This document shows positions 16,771 to 25,019 of a stretch of 45,732 nucleotides of DNA, piece after piece; positions within the stretch are counted from its first letter, which is position 1; every line of letters begins with the position of its first letter. The notes beneath the pieces were generated by a model. The model saw nothing but the letters and a program-made list of their open reading frames with translations. It was not told the DNA's origin and did no database searches. A program made the position numbers and the translations under genes. This stretch comes from an uncultured Oscillospiraceae bacterium (GTDB taxonomy: Bacteria; Bacillota; Clostridia; Oscillospirales; Oscillospiraceae). The stretch lies in assembly GCA_934565655.1 (NCBI GenBank), contig CAKTIE010000013.1:1-45732 (forward strand), read 5' to 3'.

Positions 16771-18500
16771 CTTTGACGATCGACAAGAAAGTGATCTCCG
16801 TGCCGGAGGGCACGACCATTCTGGAGGCCGCCAGGAGCGCCAATATCAGCATCCCCACCCTGTGCTATCTCAAGGATGTCAACGAGATCGCCGCCTGCCG
16901 CATCTGTATGGTGGAGGTGGAGGGGCACGCGCGGCTGGTGCCCTCCTGCGACAATGCCGTGGTGGAGGGCATGGTGGTGCACACCAACTCGCCCCGTGTC
17001 CGTGAGGCACGGCGCGTGAACCTGCGGCTGATCCTCAGCCAGCATGAGATCTGCTGCACCAAGTGTACCCGCAGCGGCAACTGCAAGCTCCAGACACTGT
17101 GCAACGACTATAACCTGCTGGGTGACCACTACATCAAGGACCTGAAAAACATTCCCACCGACTTCTCCAACCCTGTGGTGCGCATTGAGAACCGCTGCAT
17201 CCGCTGCATGCGGTGCATCCAGGTGTGCGAGAAGATCCAGACCATGAACATCTGGGATGTGGTGGGCACCGGTACCCGCACCACCGTGGGCGTGGGCCGC
17301 TTCCACACGCTGGGCGAATCCGACTGCACCTTCTGCGGCCAGTGCATCACCCACTGTCCCGTGGGCGCTTTGCAGGAGCACGATGACACCGGCAAGGTGT
17401 GGGACGCGCTGGCGGATCCCAACAGGATCACCGTGGTGCAGATCGCGCCCGCCGTCCGGGCCGCGTGGGCGGAGTACTATCACCTTGACCCCAAGTTCGC
17501 CACTGCCAAGCGGATGGTGACGGCGTTGAAGGAGATCGGCTTCGACTACGTGTTCGACACCAACTTTACCGCCGACCTGACCATCATGGAGGAGGGTACG
17601 GAGTTCCTGCAGCGGTTCACCCACCGCGACCAGTACAAGTGGCCTATGTTCACCTCCTGCTGTCCCGGCTGGGTGCGGTTCGTGAAGGGCCAGTTCCCGG
17701 AATACACCACCAATCTGTCCACCGCCAAGTCTCCTCAGGCCATGTTCGGCGCGGTGGCCAAGAGCTACTTTGCCGAAAAGCTGGGGGTGGATCCCCACAA
17801 CATCTATGTGGTGTCCATCATGCCCTGCACCGCCAAGAAGGCGGAGCGGGCCATCCCCAACCTGAACAGTGCCTGCGGCGATCCGGACGTGGACGTGGTG
17901 CTGACCACCCGCGAGTTCGTCCGCATGCTGCGGGGCGAGCAGATCAACCCCGCCGTCATGGAGGAGACGGAGTTTGACAGTCCTCTGGGCACCGGAACCG
18001 GTGCGGCGGTGATCTTCGGCGCCACCGGCGGCGTCATGGACGCGGCGCTGCGCAGCGCCTACTTCATGGTCACCGGCCACAACCCCGATCCCGACGCCTT
18101 TTCGGCGGTGCGGGGCATGGACGGCTGGAAGGAGGCCGCCTTCGAGATCCCCGGCGCGGGCCGTGTCCGCGTGGCGGTGGTCAGCGGTCTGGGCAATACC
18201 CGGAAGCTGATGAACGCCCTGAAGGACGGCAAGGCCAGCTACGACTTCGTGGAGGTCATGGCCTGCCCCGGCGGCTGTGTGGGCGGCGGCGGACAGCCCA
18301 TCCGGGACAGTGTGGAGCTGGCCCAGCCCCGCGGCGATATCCTGTGGAACATCGACAAAAACGCCCCCATCCGGTTCTCCCACGAGAATCCGGAGGTGCG
18401 GGCCATTTATAACCAGTATTTCCACAAGCCCCTCAGCCACCGTTCCCATGAGCTGCTGCACACCGATCTGACGGCGTGGAAAATGCCCACGGAGGAGTAA
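16764..18500 (+). CDS. hydA: group A [FeFe] hydrogenase catalytic subunit
   Basis: 578 residues. Reduces protons or oxidises H2 at the H-cluster. N-terminus: [2Fe-2S] ferredoxin-like domain (CRICMVE), His-Cys [4Fe-4S] motif (HEICCTKCTRSGNC), then two [4Fe-4S] clusters (CIRCMRCIQVC and CTFCGQCITHCP). H-cluster motifs are canonical: L1 TSCCPGW at about 297, L2 MPCTAKK at 353 and L3 ACPGGCVGGGG at 500. Starts within the last codons of the partner flavoprotein, so the two are translated together. The M3-type layout with an NAD(P)-linked partner suggests redox balancing or electron bifurcation; the maturases HydE, HydF and HydG are not in this window. Confidence 0.96.
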   Translation: MVTLTIDKKVISVPEGTTILEAARSANISIPTLCYLKDVNEIAACRICMVEVEGHARLVPSCDNAVVEGMVVHTNSPRVREARRVNLRLILSQHEICCTKCTRSGNCKLQTLCNDYNLLGDHYIKDLKNIPTDFSNPVVRIENRCIRCMRCIQVCEKIQTMNIWDVVGTGTRTTVGVGRFHTLGESDCTFCGQCITHCPVGALQEHDDTGKVWDALADPNRITVVQIAPAVRAAWAEYYHLDPKFATAKRMVTALKEIGFDYVFDTNFTADLTIMEEGTEFLQRFTHRDQYKWPMFTSCCPGWVRFVKGQFPEYTTNLSTAKSPQAMFGAVAKSYFAEKLGVDPHNIYVVSIMPCTAKKAERAIPNLNSACGDPDVDVVLTTREFVRMLRGEQINPAVMEETEFDSPLGTGTGAAVIFGATGGVMDAALRSAYFMVTGHNPDPDAFSAVRGMDGWKEAAFEIPGAGRVRVAVVSGLGNTRKLMNALKDGKASYDFVEVMACPGGCVGGGGQPIRDSVELAQPRGDILWNIDKNAPIRFSHENPEVRAIYNQYFHKPLSHRSHELLHTDLTAWKMPTEE

Positions 18501-18527
18501 ACCGCCCTTTTCAATGGAGGTAACGCC

Positions 18528-18878
18528 ATGAAAAAGCTTGTGTCTTTGCTGCTGGCCATGCTGTGCGTTTTCGCACTGGTGGGCTGTGGCAGCACGGAAT
18601 GGACGATGACGGACATGGCGGGTCAGGAGAGCCGACTTTCCGCTCAGGACGCCGCGGCAGTGGATCGGTGCTTGAAGGCCAAGGGCTGGCAGGATGACAC
18701 AACGAACTGCGAAGTGGTGACGCTGAAGAGCGAAGGCAGATGGGTAACATACTGTCCGGATTGCGGGCTTTTCAATGATCTGGAGGTCGGACGGTACCTG
18801 ACGCTCAGCGACAGCGATAGGGAGGACTTGAACGCCCGATTGGGGCAATACGGATCCCTGTGGGTCATCACGGAATGA
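18528..18878 (+). CDS. small lipoprotein with CPDCG motif (paralogue 1)
   Basis: 116 residues. Signal peptide with lipobox LVGC (lipid Cys about 20), then a short exported domain with YCPDCGLFNDLEVGRYLTLS. Family not recognised. The next gene is a clear paralogue, so the pair arose by tandem duplication. Located 27 bp after the hydrogenase gene with a good ribosome site (GGAGG), so it may be co-transcribed with it. The C-x-x-C pair could bind metal or form a disulfide; this is inference. Confidence 0.85.
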   Translation: MKKLVSLLLAMLCVFALVGCGSTEWTMTDMAGQESRLSAQDAAAVDRCLKAKGWQDDTTNCEVVTLKSEGRWVTYCPDCGLFNDLEVGRYLTLSDSDREDLNARLGQYGSLWVITE

Positions 18879-18887
18879 GGTAATGTC

Positions 18888-19223
18888 ATGAAAAAACTGA
18901 TCGCCCTGCTGCTGGTCGTGCTGTGCGTTTTCGCGCTGGCGGGCTGCGGCAGTACGGAATGGACGATGTCGGACATCCAACTTTCCGCTCAGGACGCCGC
19001 GGCGGTGGACCGGTGCCTGAAGTCCAAGGGCTGGCAGGACGGCCTGACGGACTGCATCTCGGTGCGCCTCACCGACGGCAGCGGCAGGCGCGTTGACTAC
19101 TGCGCCGACTGCGGGCTTTTCAACGATCTGGAGACCGGGCGGCACCTGACGCTCAGCGACAGCGCCCGTGAGGACATGAACACCCGGTTGGGCCAGTACG
19201 TTGACCTTTGGAACAGAGGATAA
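18888..19223 (+). CDS. small lipoprotein with CADCG motif (paralogue 2)
   Basis: 111 residues, lipobox LAGC. Aligns end to end with the preceding protein: CGSTEWTM, LSAQDAAAVDRCLK, KGWQD, YCADCGLFNDLE and LTLSDSAREDMN. It lacks a short insert (MAGQESR) present in paralogue 1. Starts 9 bp after paralogue 1 ends. Function unknown; probably anchored to the outer face of the membrane. Confidence 0.85.
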   Translation: MKKLIALLLVVLCVFALAGCGSTEWTMSDIQLSAQDAAAVDRCLKSKGWQDGLTDCISVRLTDGSGRRVDYCADCGLFNDLETGRHLTLSDSAREDMNTRLGQYVDLWNRG

Positions 19224-19230
19224 TTAAATA

Positions 19231-19266
19231 AAAAACGGAGGTACACGCTTGTGTACCTCCGTTTTT
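19231..19266 (+). terminator. terminator after the lipoprotein pair
   Basis: AAAAACGGAGGTACAC pairs with GTGTACCTCCGTTTTT around a GCTT loop, 8 bp after the stop of paralogue 2. Confidence 0.88.
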
Positions 19267-19283
19267 CCATAAAAAGCACTATG

Positions 19284-19311
19284 AAGCTGTGACAAAAATC
19301 ACAGCTTTTTT
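19284..19311 (+). terminator. second, adjacent terminator
   Basis: AAGCTGTGA and TCACAGCTT flank CAAAAA and are followed by T residues. Back-to-back with the terminator at 19231, it insulates the next gene. Confidence 0.7.
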
Positions 19312-19325
19312 GTCGGAAAACCACA

Positions 19326-19353
19326 TTGACTTTCCCAAAACCGGTGCTAAAAT
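19326..19353 (+). promoter_or_regulatory. promoter of the permease gene
   Basis: TTGACT, 16-bp spacer, TAAAAT; the gene starts 36 bp downstream. Confidence 0.6.
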
Positions 19354-19388
19354 ACAGGCGTCCATTGGGAAGGAAAGAAGGCGTGGCT

Positions 19389-20747
19389 ATGGACAGAATT
19401 TATGCCATTGTGATATTTGTGGTGATGTTTGGCCTTATCATATGGGATCGTTTTCCCCGACACTGGGTGACGCTGGGCGGCGGCGCGGCGGTACTGCTGG
19501 TGGTGTTTGGCCTGTGCCGCCATAGCTGGACGGATATCTGGGAAACGCTGAACCTGACCTGCTTTTTCCGCACCGACTTCTGGTATAAGGCGGCAGAATC
19601 CTCCGGTGGCATCAACTGGTCGACCATCACCTTTGTAGCCGGTATGATGGTGATGGTGGCGGGTATGGCGCAGGGCGGTATTTTCCGCTGGCTATGCCTG
19701 AAGATCGCCGGATGGGTACACTACCGGACGGTGCCGCTGCTGCTGTGCTTCATGCTGGTCAGCGGCGTACTGTCCATGTTTATCGACAGCATCACCGTGC
19801 TGCTGTTTCTGGCGGCGGTAACAGCGGAGCTGGCCCAGCTGCTGCGGTTCGACCCCATCCCCATGATCCTTGCGGAGATATTCTGCGCCAATCTGGGCGG
19901 CAGCGCCACCATGTGCGGCGACCCGCCCAACATCATCATCGGTACGTCTCTGGGGTTCAGCTTTACGGACTTTTTGACCAATACGGGACTGATCGCCTTG
20001 CTCTGCTTTGGTGCGGCGGTGCTGTACTTTTATCTGTGCTTCCGCCGCCCGCTGATGGCAAGCGAAAAGGATCGTCCGGCGGACATCGCCTATCCTGACG
20101 CTGCCTCGGTGGTAACGGATCGCCCGGCCTTCTATGGCTGCGGTGCTGTGTTCCTGCTGGTGGTGGCGCTGCTGGTGACGCACGCCAGAACGGGGCTGAC
20201 CGTCAGTGCCATCGGCTGCATCGCGGCGGTGCTGACCGCGCTGGTGGTTTGGTGCACCTCCGGCATCAGAGCGGCACTGGGACTGTTCCGCAAGATCGAT
20301 CACAAGACGCTGCTGTTCTTCATTGGGCTGTTTGTGGCGGTGTCCGGCTTGCAGCGCACCGGTTGCCTAGACGCGCTGGCAGGCGGTATCGCTCAGATCA
20401 GCGGCGGCAGCAGCAAGATGATGCTGGCCATCATCCTGTGGATATCCGCCGTGGCCAGCGCGTTTATCGACAACATCCCCTTTGCTGCCACTATGGTGCC
20501 GGTGATCCAGTCCATGGCCGCCGCACAGGGCGTTGATCTGACGGCGCTGGCATGGGCGCTGTCGCTGGGTACCGACTTGGGCGGCAGCGCGACCCCCATC
20601 GGCGCATCTGCCAACGTGGTGGGTATCTCCGTAGCGGCACAGAATGGCTATAGAGTTTCATGGGGCCGCTACTGCCGCTATTGCGCACCGGCAACTGTAC
20701 TGGCGGTGACGATCTCCATGCTGTGCCTGTTCGCACGGTATCTGTAA
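19389..20747 (+). CDS. ArsB/NhaD/SLC13-type ion transporter superfamily permease
   Basis: 452 residues with about 11-12 hydrophobic segments; integral membrane protein. The two halves carry the superfamily's signature loops: GGSATMCGDPPNIIIGTS (about residue 174) and FIDNIPFAATMVPV followed by GTDLGGSATPIGASANVVG. Such proteins move anions (citrate, dicarboxylates, arsenite) or exchange Na+/H+; the sequence does not settle which. No arsenic genes are nearby. Citrate is conceivable given the neighbouring operon but unproven. The ATG at 19389 is taken; an in-frame GTG at 19383 is possible. Monocistronic between terminators. Confidence 0.85.
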   Translation: MDRIYAIVIFVVMFGLIIWDRFPRHWVTLGGGAAVLLVVFGLCRHSWTDIWETLNLTCFFRTDFWYKAAESSGGINWSTITFVAGMMVMVAGMAQGGIFRWLCLKIAGWVHYRTVPLLLCFMLVSGVLSMFIDSITVLLFLAAVTAELAQLLRFDPIPMILAEIFCANLGGSATMCGDPPNIIIGTSLGFSFTDFLTNTGLIALLCFGAAVLYFYLCFRRPLMASEKDRPADIAYPDAASVVTDRPAFYGCGAVFLLVVALLVTHARTGLTVSAIGCIAAVLTALVVWCTSGIRAALGLFRKIDHKTLLFFIGLFVAVSGLQRTGCLDALAGGIAQISGGSSKMMLAIILWISAVASAFIDNIPFAATMVPVIQSMAAAQGVDLTALAWALSLGTDLGGSATPIGASANVVGISVAAQNGYRVSWGRYCRYCAPATVLAVTISMLCLFARYL

Positions 20748-20750
20748 AGA

Positions 20751-20796
20751 AAAAGAGAACACGTCCGGACATGCATACCCGGACGTGTTCTCTTTT
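20751..20796. terminator. bidirectional terminator
   Basis: AAAAGAGAACACGTCCGG pairs with CCGGACGTGTTCTCTTTT around about 10 nt. Serves the rightward permease and the leftward flavodoxin operon. Confidence 0.88.
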
Positions 20797-20833
20797 GAAG
20801 AAGAATGGAAAATGGTTTATGTAAACAGCTCTG

Positions 20834-21253
20834 TTACTTGCCCAGCGTCTTGCCCATCTCGCGGCAGGCGTTCAGCGCCGCGTCATCGGGGGCTTCGCAG
20901 CAGGTGACGCTCTCGCACACCAGATTCACACCGGCGCCTTCGCAGTCCTTTTCCCAGCTGCGCATCCACTCGCCGTCGCCCCAGCCGTAGGAGCCGAACA
21001 GCGCCACGCTCTTGCCGCTGAGGCTGTTCTTGCAGTTGTCGAACATGGGCTGGAAGTCCACCTCCTCCAGCACCTCGCTGCCCATGGCGGGGCAGCCGAA
21101 GGCGATGGCGGAATAGCCATTCAGGGAGCCCACCTGATCGGGGGTCATCACGGTGACCTCCGCGCCGGCGGCCTTCATGCCCTCGGCCACGGCGTTGGCC
21201 ATGGCCTCCGTGTTGCCGGTGCCGCTCCAATAGATCACAGCAGTCTTTTTCAT
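20834..21253 (-). CDS. short-chain flavodoxin
   Basis: 139 residues. FMN-binding electron carrier: phosphate loop YWSGTGNTEAMA at about residues 8-19, FGCPAMGSE and GSYGWGDGEWM for the isoalloxazine-binding loops. Replaces ferredoxin in many bacteria when iron is scarce. Second gene after DUF3793 in a leftward operon preceded by twin palindromes, which suggests metal- or redox-dependent control. ATG at 21253 with AAGGA upstream. Confidence 0.93.
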   Translation of the reverse strand: MKKTAVIYWSGTGNTEAMANAVAEGMKAAGAEVTVMTPDQVGSLNGYSAIAFGCPAMGSEVLEEVDFQPMFDNCKNSLSGKSVALFGSYGWGDGEWMRSWEKDCEGAGVNLVCESVTCCEAPDDAALNACREMGKTLGK

Positions 21254-21287
21254 AATCGTTGTCCTTTCTTTTTACGAATTTATTGTA

Positions 21288-21839
21288 TCAACCCGCCACT
21301 GTCAGCTGCCCGATATCGGAACCGGAACGCCACAGGGCGCAGTAGATCTCCGTACATTTCCTGAACTGGTCGAACATCCGCCGCGCCTTCTCCACGTCGC
21401 CGTAGACCTTCCACAGTCCGGCGCACTTGAAGTCGCAGGCCCGGTGCTCGATAAAGCCCTTTACATCCTCCGGCGGATAGCTGAGGAACAGGCCTACCTC
21501 GTGGGGGAACTCGCCGCTTTCCCGGAAACGGCGGATCAGCTTGGCCACGCACCGCTGGCAGCCGCCGCAGGGATAGCCCGCCTGCTGTAAAATGTCCTGT
21601 GCCGTTTCGCTCTCCAGATCCCGCCGCAGCTCCGCCGGACGGTACAGGTACAGCAGCGCCTGTCGGCCCAGATAGCGGATGGGCAGCAGACACAGTCCCT
21701 TGGGCACCAGCTGCCGGTTCAGCCGCCGGATGTCCGCCAGCAGCGACGCCCGGTCGTCACAGGGGCAGGGGAACAGGCTGCCGGTCTTGATGCCCGCCAG
21801 CGTGGGCGCGCATTGCTTGATCAACAATTCTTCTGACAT
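21288..21839 (-). CDS. DUF3793 family protein
   Basis: 183 residues, cytoplasmic. Matches the clostridial DUF3793 family by its layout (CAPTLAGIKTGSLF at the start, YPCGGCQRC, and SYPPEDVKGFIEHR). Biochemical role unknown. In clostridia this family often sits beside flavodoxin, as here, which points to iron or redox homeostasis. The ATG at 21839 is chosen because AGGAGG precedes it. Confidence 0.85.
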   Translation of the reverse strand: MSEELLIKQCAPTLAGIKTGSLFPCPCDDRASLLADIRRLNRQLVPKGLCLLPIRYLGRQALLYLYRPAELRRDLESETAQDILQQAGYPCGGCQRCVAKLIRRFRESGEFPHEVGLFLSYPPEDVKGFIEHRACDFKCAGLWKVYGDVEKARRMFDQFRKCTEIYCALWRSGSDIGQLTVAG

Positions 21840-21892
21840 ATGCGGCCTCCTCTCGTTGCTAGTATGGTGGATCATGCGTCTGCTATACATCG

Positions 21893-21984
21893 GTTAGCGC
21901 AAGCTAACTGATGGGGCTTAAAAAAGCTTCCGCAGCTGGCAGTCCATTTTTACGAAGTTTTTACGTCGGTTAGCCATAGCTAAC
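21893..21984 (-). promoter_or_regulatory. twin palindromic operators upstream of DUF3793-flavodoxin
   Basis: GTTAGC-4 nt-GCTAAC occurs twice (21893-21908 and 21969-21984), exactly 76 bp apart, each within a longer direct repeat continuing TGAT(4 nt)CTTAAAAAAGCT. The form recalls iron-dependent DtxR/IdeR-type operators (TTAGG-rich palindromes), which would suit flavodoxin. The regulator is inferred, not seen. Confidence 0.6.
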
Positions 21985-21995
21985 TGATACCCCTT

Positions 21996-22023
21996 AAAAA
22001 AGCTGCCCACAGGCAGTTTTTTT
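21996..22023. terminator. bidirectional terminator, likely ends azlCD
   Basis: CTGCC-CACA-GGCAG flanked by A6 and T7 runs. It lies 88 bp beyond the azlD stop. Its A/T arms overlap the second operator repeat. Confidence 0.6.
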
Positions 22024-22110
22024 AAGTTTCACCCACTGGAACTATGGGCAGTATAGCACAGGTCCCGCCGCTTGGCAAGCCCCTTTTTGAAAAAATTTCC
22101 AGAATACAGA

Positions 22111-22446
22111 TCAGGCGAACACCAGCTGCACCAGCAGCATGTACACCACCGTGCCTGCGCCGATGGACAGCAGCACGTTGCGCTTCCACAGGTGCAGCGC
22201 CGTTACCACCGCCAGGGCGATCAGCTCCGGCAGGCCGTGGGGCGCGGCGGCGATGTCCACGTTCCGCAGGCAGTACACCACCAGCAGACCCATCATGGCG
22301 GCGGGCAGGGTGCGGCCCAGATACTCCACCACCTTGGGGATGGGCTTGTTGTCGGGGAACAGCAGGAAGGGGAGGAAGCGGGTGATGATGGTGCCCAGCG
22401 TCACCGCACCCACGATGATAAGCGCCTGTGTCGTTGTCAATGTCAT
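22111..22446 (-). CDS. azlD: AzlD family branched-chain amino acid exporter small subunit
   Basis: 111 residues with four hydrophobic segments. Pairs with AzlC to export branched-chain amino acids or analogues. Typical features: [12 protein letters not shown] near residue 20 and a [13 protein letters not shown] segment. Its start codon overlaps the azlC stop (ATGA), so translation is coupled. Confidence 0.9.
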   Translation of the reverse strand: MTLTTTQALIIVGAVTLGTIITRFLPFLLFPDNKPIPKVVEYLGRTLPAAMMGLLVVYCLRNVDIAAAPHGLPELIALAVVTALHLWKRNVLLSIGAGTVVYMLLVQLVFA

Positions 22447-23135
22447 AGCTTTTTCCTCCCAATCAGCAATACGGCCAGTATCAGCACCATGGCGGGGATC
22501 ACCAGATTGCCTGCGCCGAACACCGCCAGCGCCGCGGCGGAGCACACCAGGCCGATGACGCCGCTCATGCGGTTCTGGGGATTCGTCACCTGCTCGATGA
22601 ACAGCACCACGAACAGGCCCGTCAGGGCGAAGTCCAGGCCCGTGGTGTCAAAGGTGATGAACCGGCCTGCCACCGCGCCCAGCACCGAGCCTGCCGCCCA
22701 GTAGCCGTAGTTCAGCAGCGATACCGCCAGATAGAAGTCCTTTTTCGGCACATCCGTGGGCGGCTCCACCGAGGAGACGATGGAGAACGTCTCGTCGCTG
22801 AGGGTGTAGATCAATACGCCCTTGGCCGCGCCGAGACCCCGGTATCTGCCCAGCATGGACACGCCGTAGAACAGATGCCGGGCGTTGACCATCAGGCTCA
22901 TCAGAAACGCCTGAATGGGGTCAAAGGCAGTGGTCAGCAGCGTGATGGCCACGAACTGCATGCTGCCGCAATAGGCAAGGCAGCACATCAGCAGCACCCA
23001 TGGCACGCCGTAGCCCTTGGTCTGCATCAGCACGCCGTAGGCGATGCCCAGCACCAGATATCCGGTCAGCACCGGAATGGTCTGGGGGAACGCGGTACGG
23101 ATAGCGGCAAGGGTGGGATGCGGCTTTTTCTCCAT
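22443..23135 (-). CDS. azlC: AzlC family branched-chain amino acid exporter large subunit
   Basis: 230 residues, five to six membrane segments. Signature [26 protein letters not shown] and [10 protein letters not shown] is typical of AzlC/YgaZ. Works with AzlD. Ribosome site GGAGG precedes the ATG at 23135. Substrate preference cannot be read from sequence. Confidence 0.93.
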   Translation of the reverse strand: MEKKPHPTLAAIRTAFPQTIPVLTGYLVLGIAYGVLMQTKGYGVPWVLLMCCLAYCGSMQFVAITLLTTAFDPIQAFLMSLMVNARHLFYGVSMLGRYRGLGAAKGVLIYTLSDETFSIVSSVEPPTDVPKKDFYLAVSLLNYGYWAAGSVLGAVAGRFITFDTTGLDFALTGLFVVLFIEQVTNPQNRMSGVIGLVCSAAALAVFGAGNLVIPAMVLILAVLLIGRKKL

Positions 23136-23174
23136 ACATCCACCTCCGGATAAAGAAGCTGTAAAGTGTTCTCA

Positions 23175-23203
23175 ATTATATACAACACAGCGGGGAAAAT
23201 CAA
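23175..23203 (-). promoter_or_regulatory. promoter of azlCD
   Basis: Minus strand TTGATT, 17-bp spacer, TATAAT; about 40 bp before azlC. Confidence 0.65.
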
Positions 23204-23281
23204 GAAAAGTTTACAATTATCGCCTTGATTCCCTGTATGGGTATGGTATCGTGTATGTACAGAGGAAAGGAGCGTGATCCC

Positions 23282-23476
23282 ATGAAAAAGCTGCATAAGG
23301 TGGAGCAGGGCAAGATGCTTTGCGGTGTGTGCACCGGCATCGCCGCCTATTTCGACATCGACCCCACGCTGGTACGCCTGGGCTGGGTGCTGTTCTCCCT
23401 GCTGGGCGGCAGCGGCGTTCTGGCCTATATCATCTGCGCGCTGGTGATCCCGGACGACCCGGATAAGGTAGAATAA
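23282..23476 (+). CDS. PspC domain protein
   Basis: 64 residues, essentially a single PspC domain: KMLCGVCTGIAAYFDIDPTLVRLGWVLFS followed by a hydrophobic helix and VIPDD. Small inner-membrane protein of the phage-shock/envelope-stress family; as a lone short copy its exact role is unknown. AAAGGAG upstream of the ATG at 23282 fixes the start. Confidence 0.9.
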   Translation: MKKLHKVEQGKMLCGVCTGIAAYFDIDPTLVRLGWVLFSLLGGSGVLAYIICALVIPDDPDKVE

Positions 23477-23492
23477 TACAGCAAAAGCACCC

Positions 23493-23625
23493 CAAAGGCT
23501 CCCCTGTGTAAGGGGAGCTGTCGAGCGCAAGCGAGACTGAGGGGTTGTTTGATTGAAAGCTGTTTTTAACAATCCCTCCGTCAACGCTTCGCGTTGCCAC
23601 CTCCCTTTACACAAGGGAGGCTTTG
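23493..23625. repeat. palindromic interspersed repeat, copy 2
   Basis: About 133 bp. Left end CAAAGGCTCCCCTGTGTAAG, right end TTTACACAAGGGAGGCTTTG as the complement. Internal hairpins GTCAACGCTTCGCGTTGCC and GAGCGCAAGCGAG. The right half is almost the reverse complement of the left half of copy 3. Confidence 0.88.
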
Positions 23626-23650
23626 ATTTCTGCAAAATATTGACAGACTG

Positions 23651-23677
23651 AGCACCCGTTCAGGGTGCTTTTGTTTC
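23651..23677 (+). terminator. terminator before the aconitase X operon
   Basis: AGCACCC-GTTCA-GGGTGCT followed by TTTGTTT. Ends rightward transcription from pspC and the repeat. Confidence 0.65.
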
Positions 23678-23678
23678 G

Positions 23679-23707
23679 TTGACAATCCCTGCGGGGACTG
23701 GTACAAT
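23679..23707 (+). promoter_or_regulatory. promoter of the aconitase X operon
   Basis: TTGACA, 17-bp spacer, TACAAT: near-consensus. The gene starts about 30 bp downstream. Confidence 0.8.
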
Positions 23708-23737
23708 GGTGCTATCAAACAAAAAGGAAGTGATCCC

Positions 23738-25018
23738 ATGATCCTGACTCCCCAGCAGCAGGCGCTGCTTGACGGTGAAAAGGGCGAGGTCATGGCCAAG
23801 GTGGTCAAAACGCTGGTCATGTACGGCGACGCCTTCGGCGCGGAGCGGATGGTGCCTGTCACCAGCCAGTACGGCCACACGGTCATCAGCTTCGGCCTTG
23901 ACGTGATGAAGCCGGTGTACGACCTTTACGACCAGCTGATCGACGCCGGACTGACCGACGGCCAGCGCTTTACCGCCGATCCCCGCCCGCTGGACGAAAA
24001 TGTCCCCTCCGGCCTTCTGGAGGACGTGGTGTTCAAGAAGATCATGTATACCCAGCAGGAGCGGTATGAGCAGCAGCTGCGCAAGCTGGGCATCGTCAGT
24101 GACGACGCCTATACCTGCACCTGCTATATGGACGAGGTGGGCAACGTCCCCCAAAAGGGCGATGTGCTGACCTGGGCGGAATCCTCCGCCGTGGTGTACG
24201 CCAATTCCGTGCTGGGCGCACGGTGCAACCGCAACTCCGGTATTCTGGAGCTGATGGGCAGCATCGCGGGCTTTGTGCCGGAGTTCGGCCTGCTGACCGA
24301 CGCGGGCCGCAAGGCCACATGGGTGGTGGAGGTGCGCTGCACCGCCTGTCCCGAGCCGCAGCTGCTGGGCAGCGCCATCGGCATGAAGGTCATGGAGGAG
24401 GTACCCTATATCAAGGGCATGAACACCTGGCTGGGCACTGAGCTGGACGACGGCGCGAAAACGTATCTGAAGGACTTCGGCGCGGCCACCGCCTCCAACG
24501 GCGCGGTGGGCCTGTACCACATCGCCGGACTGACCCCTGAGGCAAAGGAGCAGGGCGAGAGCCTGATCGCGGAGAACGCCAGGGTCTACGTCATCGACGA
24601 CGCGGAGCTTCAGCGGGTGAAGGACAGCTATCCCGTCATGTGGAAGAATCCCAACGCCAAGCCGGAGCTGTGCTTCGTGGGCTGTCCCCACATGTCCCTG
24701 AAGCAGCTTCACGACTGGACGGACGCGGTGGAGCAGAACCTGCGGCTGAACGGCCGGGACAAGGTGGCCGTTCCCACGGTGTTCACCGCCGCCCCCGCTG
24801 TGATCAGGGCCTTCGAGCAGGACACCGTCTACGCGGCGCGGCTGCACAACATGGGCGTGGTGGTCAGCTATATCTGTCCGCTGATGTATATGAATAATCC
24901 GCTGTGCAAGAAGAAGGCGGTCATTACCTCCTCCAACAAGCTGCGCACCTATACCAGCGCCCGGTACTATACCGAGCGGGAGATCCTGGCCATCATCACC
25001 GGAAGGGAGGCCGACTGA
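23738..25018 (+). CDS. aconitase X catalytic (large) subunit
   Basis: 426 residues of the AcnX / DUF521 family, an Fe-S dehydratase branch of the aconitase superfamily. Seen: Cys-bearing segments GARCNRNSGILELMGSIAG, RCTACPEPQLLGSAIG and CFVGCPHMS, and RTYTSARYYTEREI near the end. Bacterial AcnX enzymes are known as cis-3-hydroxy-L-proline dehydratases and archaeal ones as mevalonate 5-phosphate dehydratases; here the substrate is open, with the hydroxyproline role favoured for a bacterium. The swivel subunit follows immediately. This is the second aconitase-superfamily enzyme in the window. Confidence 0.92.
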   Translation: MILTPQQQALLDGEKGEVMAKVVKTLVMYGDAFGAERMVPVTSQYGHTVISFGLDVMKPVYDLYDQLIDAGLTDGQRFTADPRPLDENVPSGLLEDVVFKKIMYTQQERYEQQLRKLGIVSDDAYTCTCYMDEVGNVPQKGDVLTWAESSAVVYANSVLGARCNRNSGILELMGSIAGFVPEFGLLTDAGRKATWVVEVRCTACPEPQLLGSAIGMKVMEEVPYIKGMNTWLGTELDDGAKTYLKDFGAATASNGAVGLYHIAGLTPEAKEQGESLIAENARVYVIDDAELQRVKDSYPVMWKNPNAKPELCFVGCPHMSLKQLHDWTDAVEQNLRLNGRDKVAVPTVFTAAPAVIRAFEQDTVYAARLHNMGVVVSYICPLMYMNNPLCKKKAVITSSNKLRTYTSARYYTEREILAIITGREAD

Positions 25019-25019
25019 T

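Noticed and set aside
19389..20747. Naming the permease a citrate transporter of the cit operon
   Set aside because: It has only superfamily-level motifs, its own promoter and terminators, and lies beyond the hydrogenase operon; the substrate cannot be assigned.
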